Below, one piece after another: positions 39,492 through 50,390 of a stretch of 64,000 nt of DNA. Position numbers and translations under genes: made by a program. The notes beneath the pieces were generated by a model. It searched no databases. It saw only the letters and a list, made by a program, of their open reading frames with translations, and was not told the origin of the DNA. This stretch comes from Aquamicrobium sp. LC103. Lineage in GTDB: Bacteria > Pseudomonadota > Alphaproteobacteria > Rhizobiales > Rhizobiaceae. Numbering within the stretch: the first letter of the stretch is position 1; each line of letters opens with the position of its first letter. The stretch covers positions 248,001 to 312,000 of the forward strand of contig NZ_LBCQ02000002.1 in the NCBI RefSeq assembly GCF_001014615.2. Reading direction: 5' to 3'.

Positions 39492-39583
39492 GGCTCCTCC
39501 CCCGAAAACGGGAGAGGAGCCGGCACTGCGGCCGTCCGTCGAATTCTCCAGTGAAGCGGGGGAAGGGGCCACGCGAAGCGTGG
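39492..39583. repeat. Paired hairpins in the frcB-frcC gap, probable dispersed intergenic repeat
   Basis: The 198-base gap inside the transporter operon holds two stem-loops. GGCTCCTC (39492-39499) pairs with GAGGAGCC (39514-39521), with inner CCCG/CGGG pairing. CCACGC (39569-39574) pairs with GCGTGG (39578-39583) around GAA. The surrounding purine-rich text (GCGGGGGAAGGGG, GAAGGGGGCG) resembles the short palindromic elements scattered between rhizobial genes. No U-run follows, so full termination is unlikely; RNA stabilisation that keeps binding-protein mRNA in excess is plausible. Confidence 0.65.
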
Positions 39584-39676
39584 TGAAGGGGGCGCAAAGC
39601 CTTTCAGCCATCGTTTGACGCCATCCGCGATCGGGATCACAATTTCACTGCCGTTCGCCTTTCGGGAGGAAGCGCA

Positions 39677-40759
39677 ATGAGCGAATCCACAGTCAGCAAG
39701 CCTGCACGGCAGGATTACGAGCAGGCGCTCGACCAGAGCGATCGCAATGTCGCGGCGTTCGAGGGGCACGAGAAGAACATCTTCGACCGGCTGCAGCACT
39801 TCCTGCACGGAAACCCGACGATGGTGCCGGTGATCGTGCTGATCGCCAGCGTGATCGCCTTCGGTTTCGTTGCCGGGTCGAACTTCTTCAGCGCGTTCAA
39901 TCTTTCCCTCATCATGCAGCAGGTGTCGATCATCGGCATCCTCGCCGCCGCCCAAAGCCTGGTGATCCTCACAGCGGGCATCGATCTGTCGGTGGGCGCG
40001 ATCATGGTGCTGATGTCGGTGATCATGGGCAGCCTGTCGGTGAAGCTCGGCATTCCGACGCCGCTGGCGATCGCGATCGGCTTTGCCGGCGGCGCCCTGG
40101 CCGGCTTTCTGAACGGCTTGTTCGTTACGCGCTTCAAGCTGCCGCCCTTCATCGTCACCCTCGGCACCTGGAACATTTTCTTCGCGCTGACGCTGTGGCT
40201 TTCGGGCGCGCAGTCGATCCGTAGCCAGGACATCGACGCGGCCGCGCCGCTCCTGAAGATCTTCGGGGAAAGCTTTCGTGTCGGCAGCGCCCAGTTCACC
40301 TACGGCTCGGTTCTGATGGTGCTGATATTCGCGGTACTCTGGTACATGCTGAATCGCACCGCGTGGGGCCGCCACGTCTATGCGATCGGCGACGACAAGG
40401 AAGCGGCCGAGCTTTCCGGCATCCGCACGAACCGTACGCTGCTCTCCGTCTACGCTCTCGCCGGGCTCGTCTGCGGGCTGGCCGCCTGGGCATCGATCGG
40501 CCGGGTGGGCTCGGTCTCGCCGCAGAGCTTTCAGGAGGCCAATCTCCAGTCGATCACCGCGGTAGTGATCGGCGGCATATCGCTGTTCGGCGGGCGCGGC
40601 TCGATCATCGGGCCGCTGGTCGGCGCGCTGATCGTCGGCATCTTCAATTCGGGGCTTCGCCTCGCCGGCGTCGACGTCCTCTGGCAGCTCTTCGCCATTG
40701 GCTGGCTCACCATCATCGCCGTCGCAATCGATCAATGGATCAGGAAGCTTTCGTCATGA
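39677..40759 (+). CDS. frcC: Sugar ABC transporter permease, FrcC-like
   Basis: A 360-residue inner-membrane permease of the RbsC type, with about eight to ten hydrophobic helices after a soluble N-terminal stretch of about 45 residues. Family segments are visible: ILTAGIDLSVGAIMVL, the GLFVTRFKLPPFIVTLGT region and IGGISLFGGRGSIIGPLVGA, the last being the conserved signature near the C-terminus. AGGAAG precedes the ATG. Its last four bases overlap the frcA start, indicating tight translational coupling. Confidence 0.92.
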   Translation: MSESTVSKPARQDYEQALDQSDRNVAAFEGHEKNIFDRLQHFLHGNPTMVPVIVLIASVIAFGFVAGSNFFSAFNLSLIMQQVSIIGILAAAQSLVILTAGIDLSVGAIMVLMSVIMGSLSVKLGIPTPLAIAIGFAGGALAGFLNGLFVTRFKLPPFIVTLGTWNIFFALTLWLSGAQSIRSQDIDAAAPLLKIFGESFRVGSAQFTYGSVLMVLIFAVLWYMLNRTAWGRHVYAIGDDKEAAELSGIRTNRTLLSVYALAGLVCGLAAWASIGRVGSVSPQSFQEANLQSITAVVIGGISLFGGRGSIIGPLVGALIVGIFNSGLRLAGVDVLWQLFAIGWLTIIAVAIDQWIRKLSS

Positions 40760-41538
40760 ATTCCGCTCCCATTCTGACCGCACGCGGCATCGTCAAGCGC
40801 TACGGTCGCGTCACCGCCCTCGACAATGCCGATTTCGATCTCTATCCGGGCGAGATACTCGCCGTGATCGGCGACAATGGCGCGGGGAAATCCTCGCTCA
40901 TCAAGGCGATATCCGGGGCGATCCGGCCCGACGAGGGCGAAATCCGGCTCGACGGCGAACCGGTCAACTTCCGCTCGCCGATGGAGGCGCGCGACGCCGG
41001 CATCGAGACGGTCTACCAGAACCTCGCGCTTTCGCCCGCGCTGTCGATCGCCGACAACATGTTTCTCGGGCGGGAAATCCGCAAGCCCGGCTTCATGGGC
41101 AGGTATTTCAAGCTCCTGGACCGGCCGGCGATGGAAAGGATCGCCCGCCAGAAGCTGTCCGATCTCGGCCTGATGACGATCCAGAACATCAGCCAGGCGG
41201 TGGAGACACTCTCCGGCGGTCAGCGTCAGGGCGTCGCTGTGGCGAGGGCGGCCGCCTTCGGGTCGAAAGTCATCATCATGGACGAGCCGACCGCCGCGCT
41301 CGGCGTCAAGGAATCGCGGAAGGTGCTGGAACTCATCCTCGACGTGAAGGCGCGGGGAATGCCGATCGTTCTGATCTCGCACAACATGCCGCATGTCTTC
41401 GAGGTGGCCGATCGCATCCACGTCCACCGCCTGGGCCGCCGCCTCTGCGTGATCGACCCGAAGGAACATTCGATGTCCGACGCCGTCGCCTTCATGACCG
41501 GTGCGAAGAAACCGCCACAGGAAGCGCTGGCGGCGTAA
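40756..41538 (+). CDS. frcA: Sugar ABC transporter ATP-binding protein, FrcA-like
   Basis: A 260-residue ABC ATPase with a single nucleotide-binding domain: Walker A GDNGAGKS (39-46), Q-loop YQNLAL, signature LSGGQ (152-156), Walker B IIMDEP (173-178) and switch His in LISHNM. Most RbsA/XylG partners carry two tandem domains; the one-domain form is typical of FrcA, so a homodimer is expected. It starts at an ATG overlapping the frcC stop (ATGA). The longer frame reading in from upstream is ignored because the family N-terminus begins here. Confidence 0.92.
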   Translation: MNSAPILTARGIVKRYGRVTALDNADFDLYPGEILAVIGDNGAGKSSLIKAISGAIRPDEGEIRLDGEPVNFRSPMEARDAGIETVYQNLALSPALSIADNMFLGREIRKPGFMGRYFKLLDRPAMERIARQKLSDLGLMTIQNISQAVETLSGGQRQGVAVARAAAFGSKVIIMDEPTAALGVKESRKVLELILDVKARGMPIVLISHNMPHVFEVADRIHVHRLGRRLCVIDPKEHSMSDAVAFMTGAKKPPQEALAA

Positions 41539-43549
<2,011 letters not shown>

Positions 43550-43625
43550 CGTGGAGGGATGAAGCGGCCGTTCCTTGCGCGACCGCGGCGATGGTTTTGC
43601 GGAGCCGCCGTGGCCGTAGCCGCGC

Positions 43626-45341
43626 CTACATGACGAGCGTGGAGCGGCTGCAGCTTGCCTCGTGCACGCGGATATCGGCTTCGCCGAGCTTGACCCCCAG
43701 CAGCGAGAGCAGGCCGACAACCAAATTGTCGATCGCCGGCGTCAGTGGGGTAATGAGGTTGCCCACCAGTTTGGCCACGTCACCCAGCAGCAGATTGAGT
43801 CCAAGGATGTTGACGTCCAGCTTGAGGTTTCCCAGCAACGAAGGGACGAGTGCCCCGGTCAGATTCTTGGTGTGGACCGATTTCACGACGCCTGCGTCGA
43901 TGTCGGCACGCGTAAACTGGATTTTCGTGGGAGAGATGTTTGCTATCTCCGCATGGGCCTTGCTGGTGACGGTGACGAGGCCAAGGACGTTCAGTATGCG
44001 GCCGGGGTCCTTCGGCACCGGACGACCGAAATCCTTCAGACGGTTGCGGTCGATGTCGGCGACATAGAGATCGACTACGCCCGGGCGTCCGCTGATATTG
44101 ACCCTGATGCTCTCGGGCCGGCCGGTCGGGCAGGTGATCGAATCCAGTTGCGCTTCGGCGAAGGCGAGTTCGACATAGATCGGCAGGCGCACCAGCCCGC
44201 CGAGAAGCCCGCCGACCTCGACCAGTATCCAAAGCCGTGTCTGAGCCGTCCTGACGATCTCTCCGCCCTTGCCGACGGCGAAGGGCTTCGAATGCTGCGG
44301 CGGTTCGCCGATCGCGAGATCGACCGTGACGTCGGCGACGCCGGGGAGCGCTACGCCGAGATCGAGCTTGATCTGGTTTTTGCCCCCGGTCATCAGGCTG
44401 GTCGTGAGGAATTCCATGATGTTGAGCTTGGCCGACAGCTCCTTGATTTCAGCCGAGATCGGCAGCAGGGCCATATCGCCGAGATCGAGCGAGTTCTCGA
44501 GCCTCACCTTCTCCCTGCTGCCGCTGGCGGCATTGGCGAGGCGGCCGAGCGCCGCTTTGGCGGTTCCGCTGAGGCCCTCGGTATTGGCGAGGCTGCGGGA
44601 CAACTGACCGATGGCGATGTCGGTCTTCAGCAGCGTGTCGTAGGTGCCCGCGGTGAGATTGATGTCGGTCGCCAGAACCTTCAGGAAGCTCAAAAGGTTG
44701 ATGTCGGTATTGAGGAGCGCGTTGTAATCCATCACGCTCAGGGAAACCTTGGAGCCGAGAAGGGCGCTCAGAAGCGCATTCGCGATGCCGCCGTCAAGCG
44801 AGGCGAGCCTAGAGCCGATGCTGAAGGCGGCATAGCTCGACGTGCTCGCGACTGCCGAAGCGACAATGTCGGGAGGAGGCATCAGCGCGCCGGCAAAATA
44901 CCGGTTTCCCTTCAGGGTGTAGACGACCTTCACCGCGTTGGGGGATTGTGTGGTGGCCCGGAACCGCTGCGACGGCGGAAGCTGTATGTTTCTCGAATAA
45001 ACGCCCGGGATGACCGACATCTGCCCGGACAGACTGCTTTCGGAGAATTTCACGCTGCCGTCGGAGCCTGCCTGCACGATCGTCAGGCCGCGGATGCCGT
45101 TGTCCGTCATCGTGAGGAGCGCTGCTTCCTGCGCCTTGCCGATATTGGCGGCGGCGGAGATCGCGGCGAGATCGACGAGCGATTGTGCCTCCCGCTTCTG
45201 CAGATGGAGCGAGCCAATGTCGACGGCGAAGGCGGCGAGCGTCAGCGCTACCGGCGCCATGATCGCCGTCATGGTCGCGAAGCTGCCCTGCCGGTCGCCG
45301 AAGAAGCGGCGGAAGCCGTGTGGAAGCCAATTGCCTGACAT
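43626..45341 (-). CDS. TadG-family pilus-associated protein
   Basis: A 571-residue protein of the TadG/DUF2134 type linked to Flp/Tad pilus assembly. The N-terminus carries the single membrane helix and the pseudopilin-like SFATMTAIMAPVALTLAAFAVDIG, followed by the TadG segment [21 protein letters not shown]. The long C-terminal part is predicted extracytoplasmic, beta-rich and has only a few Cys (ITCPTGRP; EASCSRS at the end). GGAGGG lies eight bases before the ATG at 45341, which is preferred to a GTG two codons upstream. It begins two bases after tadE; no other tad or cpa genes are in the window. Confidence 0.85.
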   Translation of the reverse strand: MSGNWLPHGFRRFFGDRQGSFATMTAIMAPVALTLAAFAVDIGSLHLQKREAQSLVDLAAISAAANIGKAQEAALLTMTDNGIRGLTIVQAGSDGSVKFSESSLSGQMSVIPGVYSRNIQLPPSQRFRATTQSPNAVKVVYTLKGNRYFAGALMPPPDIVASAVASTSSYAAFSIGSRLASLDGGIANALLSALLGSKVSLSVMDYNALLNTDINLLSFLKVLATDINLTAGTYDTLLKTDIAIGQLSRSLANTEGLSGTAKAALGRLANAASGSREKVRLENSLDLGDMALLPISAEIKELSAKLNIMEFLTTSLMTGGKNQIKLDLGVALPGVADVTVDLAIGEPPQHSKPFAVGKGGEIVRTAQTRLWILVEVGGLLGGLVRLPIYVELAFAEAQLDSITCPTGRPESIRVNISGRPGVVDLYVADIDRNRLKDFGRPVPKDPGRILNVLGLVTVTSKAHAEIANISPTKIQFTRADIDAGVVKSVHTKNLTGALVPSLLGNLKLDVNILGLNLLLGDVAKLVGNLITPLTPAIDNLVVGLLSLLGVKLGEADIRVHEASCSRSTLVM

Positions 45342-45343
45342 GT

Positions 45344-45787
45344 TCACAGCCCTCCGATACGGATGGTCGAACGACGGGAAATAGTCATTTCCGGCTTGGG
45401 CAGCGCCTCGAACAGGCCCCAGATGGGAAGCCCGCTGGCGTCGTATCGGATCTCGACGAGGAAGCGGCTGCCGCCCTCGGTCTCGGAGACGTTGAAATTT
45501 ACCTTGGCCGGATTGATGAGGACGTATTGTCCGGCATTCTGCTGGACGAAGCGGCTGACGATGTCGCGCCGGTCGGCGTCGTCGATGCCGGAGACGGCGA
45601 GCCTCGCCGCGTCGGCGGCGATCTGCTGCACCGAGTGGGCGGCGCCGAAATAGAGCCCGTAGGCGGTCATGCCCAACAAGAGCATCAGATAAAGGGGGCT
45701 GAGGATAGCAAACTCGATGGCTGCGGTACCGGTGCGATCACCGAGCAGAAGATACGACAACGAACGATATGGACGATGCGTTCTCAT
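45344..45787 (-). CDS. TadE-family pseudopilin
   Basis: A 147-residue TadE-like protein. The type IV-pilin-like hydrophobic segment with the conserved Glu is near residues 20-42 (GTAAIEFAILSPLYLMLLLG), following an Arg/Thr/Gly pre-sequence. The remaining 100 residues would lie outside the membrane. Upstream on this strand is an AT-rich stretch with a perfect TATAAT (45833-45828), so this is probably the first gene of a two-gene transcript with tadG. The 160-base gap to wecB contains nothing else I recognise. Confidence 0.9.
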   Translation of the reverse strand: MRTHRPYRSLSYLLLGDRTGTAAIEFAILSPLYLMLLLGMTAYGLYFGAAHSVQQIAADAARLAVSGIDDADRRDIVSRFVQQNAGQYVLINPAKVNFNVSETEGGSRFLVEIRYDASGLPIWGLFEALPKPEMTISRRSTIRIGGL

Positions 45788-45949
45788 AGGTGTAATGACA
45801 ACACATACAACTTAAAAGAGTTTAAACATTATACTTGGCACTTTATGGGTGCATGTAAATCCTAAGTATTCCCCGACTGAAACTTCGCATACTTCGGAGC
45901 TGCGTTTCTGAATCGAAAAAAGAACGATCCGGATCGAAAACTTAAGGAA

Positions 45950-47029
45950 TCAGCCGGAGACCACCCGCGCGAGGATACGTTGCGCGGTACGCCCGTCGCC
46001 GAACGGGTTCGGGATCGCGGCCACCGCTTTTCGATTGGTGGGGCTGTCGAGAAAATGCGCGGCTTTCTCCAGGATGAGCTCGCGGCTCGTTCCGACCAGC
46101 TGGCCGATGCCGGCCTCGATGACCTCGGGGCGCTCGGTCGATTCACGCAGGATCAGCACCGGAACGCCGAAGGAGGGCGCTTCTTCCTGGATGCCGCCGG
46201 AATCCGATATGACGAGATAGGACCGGCGAAGGAGGTCGATCAGGGCTGGATATTCGAGGGGTTCGACGAGATGGAAATTGTCGATGTGGCCGAGAATCTC
46301 GTGCGCCGGCTGCAAGACGTTCGGGTTGCGATGCACCGGATAGATGAAATCGAAGGCCGGATAAAAGCGGGCGAGATCGGCAAGCGCCGAGAAGGATTGG
46401 CGCATCGGTTCGCCGAAGCTCTCGCGGCGATGCGCCGTAACGAGGATGATCGGGCGCTCCGGCATGTGGACTGGGCCGAGACGCTGCGATGTCCATTGCA
46501 GGGCGTCGACCACCGTGTTGCCGACCTCGTCGATGCTGCCGGATACCCGCTCGTTGGCGAGTAGCCTCGCCTGCCGGGCGGTGGGCGCGAAATGCCAGGT
46601 GGCGAGGCGCGAGATGAGCTGCCGGTTCGCTTCCTCGGGGAAGGGGGACCGGATGTCGCCGGTGCGCAGACCGGCCTCGACATGCCCGACGGGAATCTTC
46701 AGGTGAAAGGCCGCCAGCGCGCCGGCGAGCGCGGTCGACGTGTCGCCCTGCACGAGCACCGCGTCGGGCTTTTCTTTTTCGAGGAGCTCGCCCAGGGCGA
46801 CCATGGCGCGGGCGAGAAGGTCCTGCGGGGTCTGCCCCTGCTTCATCAGCGCGAGATCCCGGTCGGGGCGGATGCCGAACCAGTCGAGGATCGGCGCGAC
46901 CATCTCCCGGTGCTGGCCGGTGGAGACGATGAGGGGTTCGGCCACGCGGCGCGCCTCGTGCACGATGGGCGCCATCTTGATGGCCTCGGGCCGCGTTCCG
47001 AATATGATCGCGATCTTCAAGTGGGGCAC
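45950..47029 (-). CDS. wecB: UDP-N-acetylglucosamine 2-epimerase (non-hydrolysing)
   Basis: Interconverts UDP-GlcNAc and UDP-ManNAc. The 359-residue protein has the family start FGTRPEAIKMAP (residues 9-20), VQGDTSTALAGALAAF, GHVEAGLRTGD and the C-terminal SDSGGIQEEAPSFGVPVLILRE-type region including DSGGIQEE. These match WecB/MnaA and not the hydrolysing NeuC type. It is a natural supplier for the WecC-like dehydrogenase 19 kb to the left. Start codon is GTG. It stands alone between tadE and a membrane protein gene. Confidence 0.94.
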   Translation of the reverse strand: MPHLKIAIIFGTRPEAIKMAPIVHEARRVAEPLIVSTGQHREMVAPILDWFGIRPDRDLALMKQGQTPQDLLARAMVALGELLEKEKPDAVLVQGDTSTALAGALAAFHLKIPVGHVEAGLRTGDIRSPFPEEANRQLISRLATWHFAPTARQARLLANERVSGSIDEVGNTVVDALQWTSQRLGPVHMPERPIILVTAHRRESFGEPMRQSFSALADLARFYPAFDFIYPVHRNPNVLQPAHEILGHIDNFHLVEPLEYPALIDLLRRSYLVISDSGGIQEEAPSFGVPVLILRESTERPEVIEAGIGQLVGTSRELILEKAAHFLDSPTNRKAVAAIPNPFGDGRTAQRILARVVSG

Positions 47030-47237
47030 CCCGCCGGTTCAAGTCTTTCGCCGTGGTAGTCGCCCTTCGCGGAGGCGTCAATTGCGCGCAAAGGCGCGTT
47101 CCGGGGCGCCGGCCTATGCCCTATGGAGCCCCGACTGCTCCGAAAGGCCGCCGAGCTCGGCTTACCTGCACTTACCTACTTAGGTACGGGACACCCGCAT
47201 GCGGAAAGCGGCTTAATCCAAATGGATAGCCGCCCGC

Positions 47238-47723
47238 TCAGATCTCGAAAGACCAGAACAGGCAAGCGAGCGTGGCGGCGACGAAGACGATGAAGAAGAC
47301 GGTGCGCATCAGCACGTTTCGTCTGAGCTCGTTCAGCGTCAGGTGCGCGCCGACGGTCGCGGCGACAAAAAGGAAACGCCAGTCTAAGAGCGCCCACAGC
47401 GCATCGGATTGGCCGAACGCCCAGCGGGCGGCGAGCCACCCGACGATACTCGCGAAAAGCACGACCACGGTCCAGAACAGCACGTCCGTCGCATTGGCGA
47501 GGACGAAGCTTGCAGCCCGAAGCGGCAGGAACATCAAGAGCGCGGCCGAGACGAAGTAGAGCGCGGCGAGCGGCATGAAGACGGATGCGTCGGCGATCCC
47601 GTCGAGCCGCCTGACGCCGACCGCGCCGAACGGATAGCCGTGCCTCGCCACCGCCAGGCTCAAGGCGGTCAGCAGCGCGGTGAGCGCCGCAACGAGCAGG
47701 AAAGTGGTGATGGCTCTGGACAT
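47238..47723 (-). CDS. Hypothetical four-helix membrane protein
   Basis: A 161-residue integral membrane protein with about four helices: near residues 5-25, 47-66, 75-100 and 115-155 (the last may be two helices separated by NELRRNVLMR). The hydrophobic pattern and lack of charged motifs give no hint of activity. It is monocistronic between wecB and tRNA-Pro. I do not recognise the family; a role in the adjacent polysaccharide genes is possible but unsupported. Confidence 0.75.
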   Translation of the reverse strand: MSRAITTFLLVAALTALLTALSLAVARHGYPFGAVGVRRLDGIADASVFMPLAALYFVSAALLMFLPLRAASFVLANATDVLFWTVVVLFASIVGWLAARWAFGQSDALWALLDWRFLFVAATVGAHLTLNELRRNVLMRTVFFIVFVAATLACLFWSFEI

Positions 47724-47897
47724 GGCGCTCGCCTCCGAATCGTTCTGTCGAGATGTAGCCGACGCGCGTAAATCGAGCGTGAATTGCCGCGCCGCGGAAC
47801 CGCCGATATTGCGAGGTGATGTAGCCGGCGACTTCGGCTGGCGCGAAACGGCGCTGAACCTGAGGAGTTTTGGAAGGCCCGGGAAGCCTTGGAATTC

Positions 47898-47974
47898 TGG
47901 TCGGAGTGGCAGGATTTGAACCTGCGACCCCCTCGTCCCGAACGAGGTGCGCTACCAGGCTGCGCTACACTCCG
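47898..47974 (-). tRNA. tRNA-Pro (anticodon CGG)
   Basis: On the minus strand this 77-base gene forms a complete cloverleaf: acceptor CGGAGTG/CACTCCG, anticodon stem CCTCG/CGAGG around TTCGGGA with anticodon CGG, T-arm GCAGG-TTCAAAT-CCTGC, discriminator A and an encoded CCA. The extended D-arm (GCGCAGCCTGGTAGCGC) and C1-G72 pair are typical of tRNA-Pro. Confidence 0.95.
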
Positions 47975-48155
47975 TGACCAGTCGGGCGGGCTTATAGCCG
48001 CCGCTTCGCCATCCCGCAAGTGCGATTGAGCGGCTTCGCCGGTTTCTGAAGAAGAATATTTACCGTGGCGCGTTCGCGCGCCTGCAATCGGCGCTTGCAA
48101 GAGCGCCGGAATTGGGGCGAGATAGGATCGTGGGTGAAGCGGGGGCTAAGCCGAC

Positions 48156-50390
48156 ATGGTTGGGAGGATTGCCGTCTTCGTGATGAGCGGCGGCGCGGGC
48201 GCACGCCTCTGGCCGCTCTCGCGCCAGGATTGCCCGAAGCAGTTCCACGAACTGTTTTCGGGCGGCGCCCTGCTGGCTGCAACCTTGAGGCGAATGACAC
48301 GCCGCCCTGCCGGCGCGGTCGACATCTGCGTGATTGCGGCGGAACGCCATGCCGGCAAGGTCGAGGCTGAATTCAAGGATGCGGGAATCGAAGGCGGAAC
48401 GCTGATCCTCGAGCCGTCTGCGCGCGACACGGCCGCGGCGGTCGCTGTCGCCGCCATCCACGCGGAGAAGATCTTCGGTGACGCTCCCGTGCTGGTCGTG
48501 CCTTCCGACCATGAGATCGCAGATGCCGTGGCCTTCTGGGAAACGGTGGAGGAGGGGATCGAAGAGGCGGGGAAAGGCCGTATCGTACTCTTCGGAGCAG
48601 CACCGTCGCGCGCCGAAACGGCTTACGGCTATATCGAGACCTCCGGCCCTGCCGATTCCGCTCATGTGGTTACGGGTTTCGTCGAAAAGCCGGATGTCGC
48701 AACCGCATCGGGCTTTCTCGAACGCGGCCGCCATTTCTGGAACACGGGCATCTTCCTGTTTCGACCGGGCACGATGCGGAGGGCCTTCCTCGCGCATCAG
48801 CTGGCGATCTGGGAGGGCGCCTGCCAAGCCCATCAAAACGCCACCGCCATCGGCGGCGGCATTCGGTTGGCTCCGGAAGCCTATGCCGGCCTGCCCTCGG
48901 TCTCGGTGGACCGAGGGGTGATAGAGAAGGCGGACAATCTCGCGATGGTGCCGATACGGTTTTCCTGGAGCGATCTCGGTTCGTGGGGAGCTCTTCGCGA
49001 GGCGGGGGCGAAGGACGCACAGGGAAACGTGACGATCGGCGACGTCGTGTCGGTGGACTGCCGCGGCTCCTATTTGCGCGGCCAGGGCAGGCTGGTCTCG
49101 GCGGTCGGGCTCGAGGACATGGCGGTGGTGGCGACCGAGGATGCCGTCTTCGTGGCACCCATCGCGCATGCGCAGAAGGTGACCATGATCGTCGACGAAC
49201 TGGAGCGAAGGGGCCGCGCCGAGGCGAGGTTCACGCCTTTCCCGAAATGCCAGGCCGAGCCGGGCGCTTTTCGCGAGCGGGTACGCCATTGGCTGTTCGA
49301 GCAGGCGCTGCCTCGCTGGGCGCATGAGGGAGTGGACCGCGACTTCGGTGGCTTTCACGAGGCGCTGAATTTCGACGGCGCGCCGGTTCCGCTGCCGAAG
49401 CGGATGCGCACCACGGCGCGGCAGATCTATTCCTTCGCGCTTGCCGCCACGCATGGATGGGCGGGGCCGGCGAGCGAAATAATTTCGCAGGGGCTGGAGT
49501 TTGCGACGAGACGCGGGCGTCGGCCAGGCGGCGGTTGGGCAAGGACGCTGAGGGCCGACGGAACGGTGCTCGATGCAACGGAAGACGCCTATGACCATGC
49601 CTGCATGCTGCTCGCGCTTGCGCAGGCGCATCTGGCCGGCCATCCGGATGCCTTGGCGTTGGGCGGGAAAACTTTCGACTTCATGACGGAACGTTTCGGA
49701 GCGGGACGGGAGGCCCGGCTCCCAACAGGGACCGATGCGGAAATCCGCGCCAGCAATGCGCAGATGCACATGCTGGAGGCGTTCCTGGCTTGGCACCGCG
49801 CCACCAGCGACGCGACGGCGCTCGATCAGGCGGCGTTGATCGTCGAGCTCTTCGAAACCCGGCTGTACGATACGGAGACGCTGACGGTGGGCGAGTTCTT
49901 CGACACCGATTGGCTGCCGTTGCCGGGGGACGAAGGTGAGTGGACGGAGCCGGGCCATCATTTCGAATGGTCGTCCCTGCTTGTCGAGTTCGCCACGAGA
50001 ACCGGCCGCGCCAGCCTCGATGGCTTGGCGAAGAAGGTGGAGATGGTTGCGCGTCAGCAGGGGCTTAACCCGCTGAACGACCTCGCCTACGGCGCGGTAT
50101 CGCGGCATGGACGACCGTTCGTGCCCATCTCGCGGTCATGGCCGCAATGCGAGGCGATAAAGGCGGCGATAGCAATGGATCGCGCCGGCTTCCCCCAGTT
50201 CGAACGCAGGATAGAAACGCGCGTGGCGCGGCTGTTTCGTTGGCACCTCGATCCCGCGCCGCCGGGCATGTGGATCGACCGGCTGGACGAGAAGGGACGT
50301 GTCTGCGCGCCCAACGCGCCGGCAAGCATCCTCTATCACCTAGTCGGCGCGATGACCGGCTATCTCGATCACACGAGGCCGGCTCAGTAG
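48156..50390 (+). CDS. Mannose-1-phosphate guanylyltransferase fused to an AGE-family domain
   Basis: A 744-residue two-domain protein. Residues 1 to about 345 are a GDP-mannose pyrophosphorylase: the nucleotide loop [12 protein letters not shown] starts near residue 12 and DCPKQF follows, with [14 protein letters not shown] and FWNTGIFLF later. From about 360 to the end is an N-acylglucosamine 2-epimerase/mannose isomerase-like (alpha/alpha)6 domain, with [32 protein letters not shown] and WPQCEAIKA. The usual bacterial ManC carries a cupin-type phosphomannose isomerase there. The fusion would join isomerisation or epimerisation to GDP-mannose formation. GGGGG precedes the ATG. It overlaps the betB end by seven bases. 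Confidence 0.9.
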   Translation: MVGRIAVFVMSGGAGARLWPLSRQDCPKQFHELFSGGALLAATLRRMTRRPAGAVDICVIAAERHAGKVEAEFKDAGIEGGTLILEPSARDTAAAVAVAAIHAEKIFGDAPVLVVPSDHEIADAVAFWETVEEGIEEAGKGRIVLFGAAPSRAETAYGYIETSGPADSAHVVTGFVEKPDVATASGFLERGRHFWNTGIFLFRPGTMRRAFLAHQLAIWEGACQAHQNATAIGGGIRLAPEAYAGLPSVSVDRGVIEKADNLAMVPIRFSWSDLGSWGALREAGAKDAQGNVTIGDVVSVDCRGSYLRGQGRLVSAVGLEDMAVVATEDAVFVAPIAHAQKVTMIVDELERRGRAEARFTPFPKCQAEPGAFRERVRHWLFEQALPRWAHEGVDRDFGGFHEALNFDGAPVPLPKRMRTTARQIYSFALAATHGWAGPASEIISQGLEFATRRGRRPGGGWARTLRADGTVLDATEDAYDHACMLLALAQAHLAGHPDALALGGKTFDFMTERFGAGREARLPTGTDAEIRASNAQMHMLEAFLAWHRATSDATALDQAALIVELFETRLYDTETLTVGEFFDTDWLPLPGDEGEWTEPGHHFEWSSLLVEFATRTGRASLDGLAKKVEMVARQQGLNPLNDLAYGAVSRHGRPFVPISRSWPQCEAIKAAIAMDRAGFPQFERRIETRVARLFRWHLDPAPPGMWIDRLDEKGRVCAPNAPASILYHLVGAMTGYLDHTRPAQ

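Noticed and set aside
38456-40735. A 759-codon frame antisense to frcB and frcC
   Set aside because: It spans two confirmed genes and the hairpin repeat between them; composition is a shadow of the sense strand.
43626-45341. Possible frameshifted TadG
   Set aside because: The frame is continuous from a good ribosome site to a proper stop, and the long tail reads as a plausible protein throughout.
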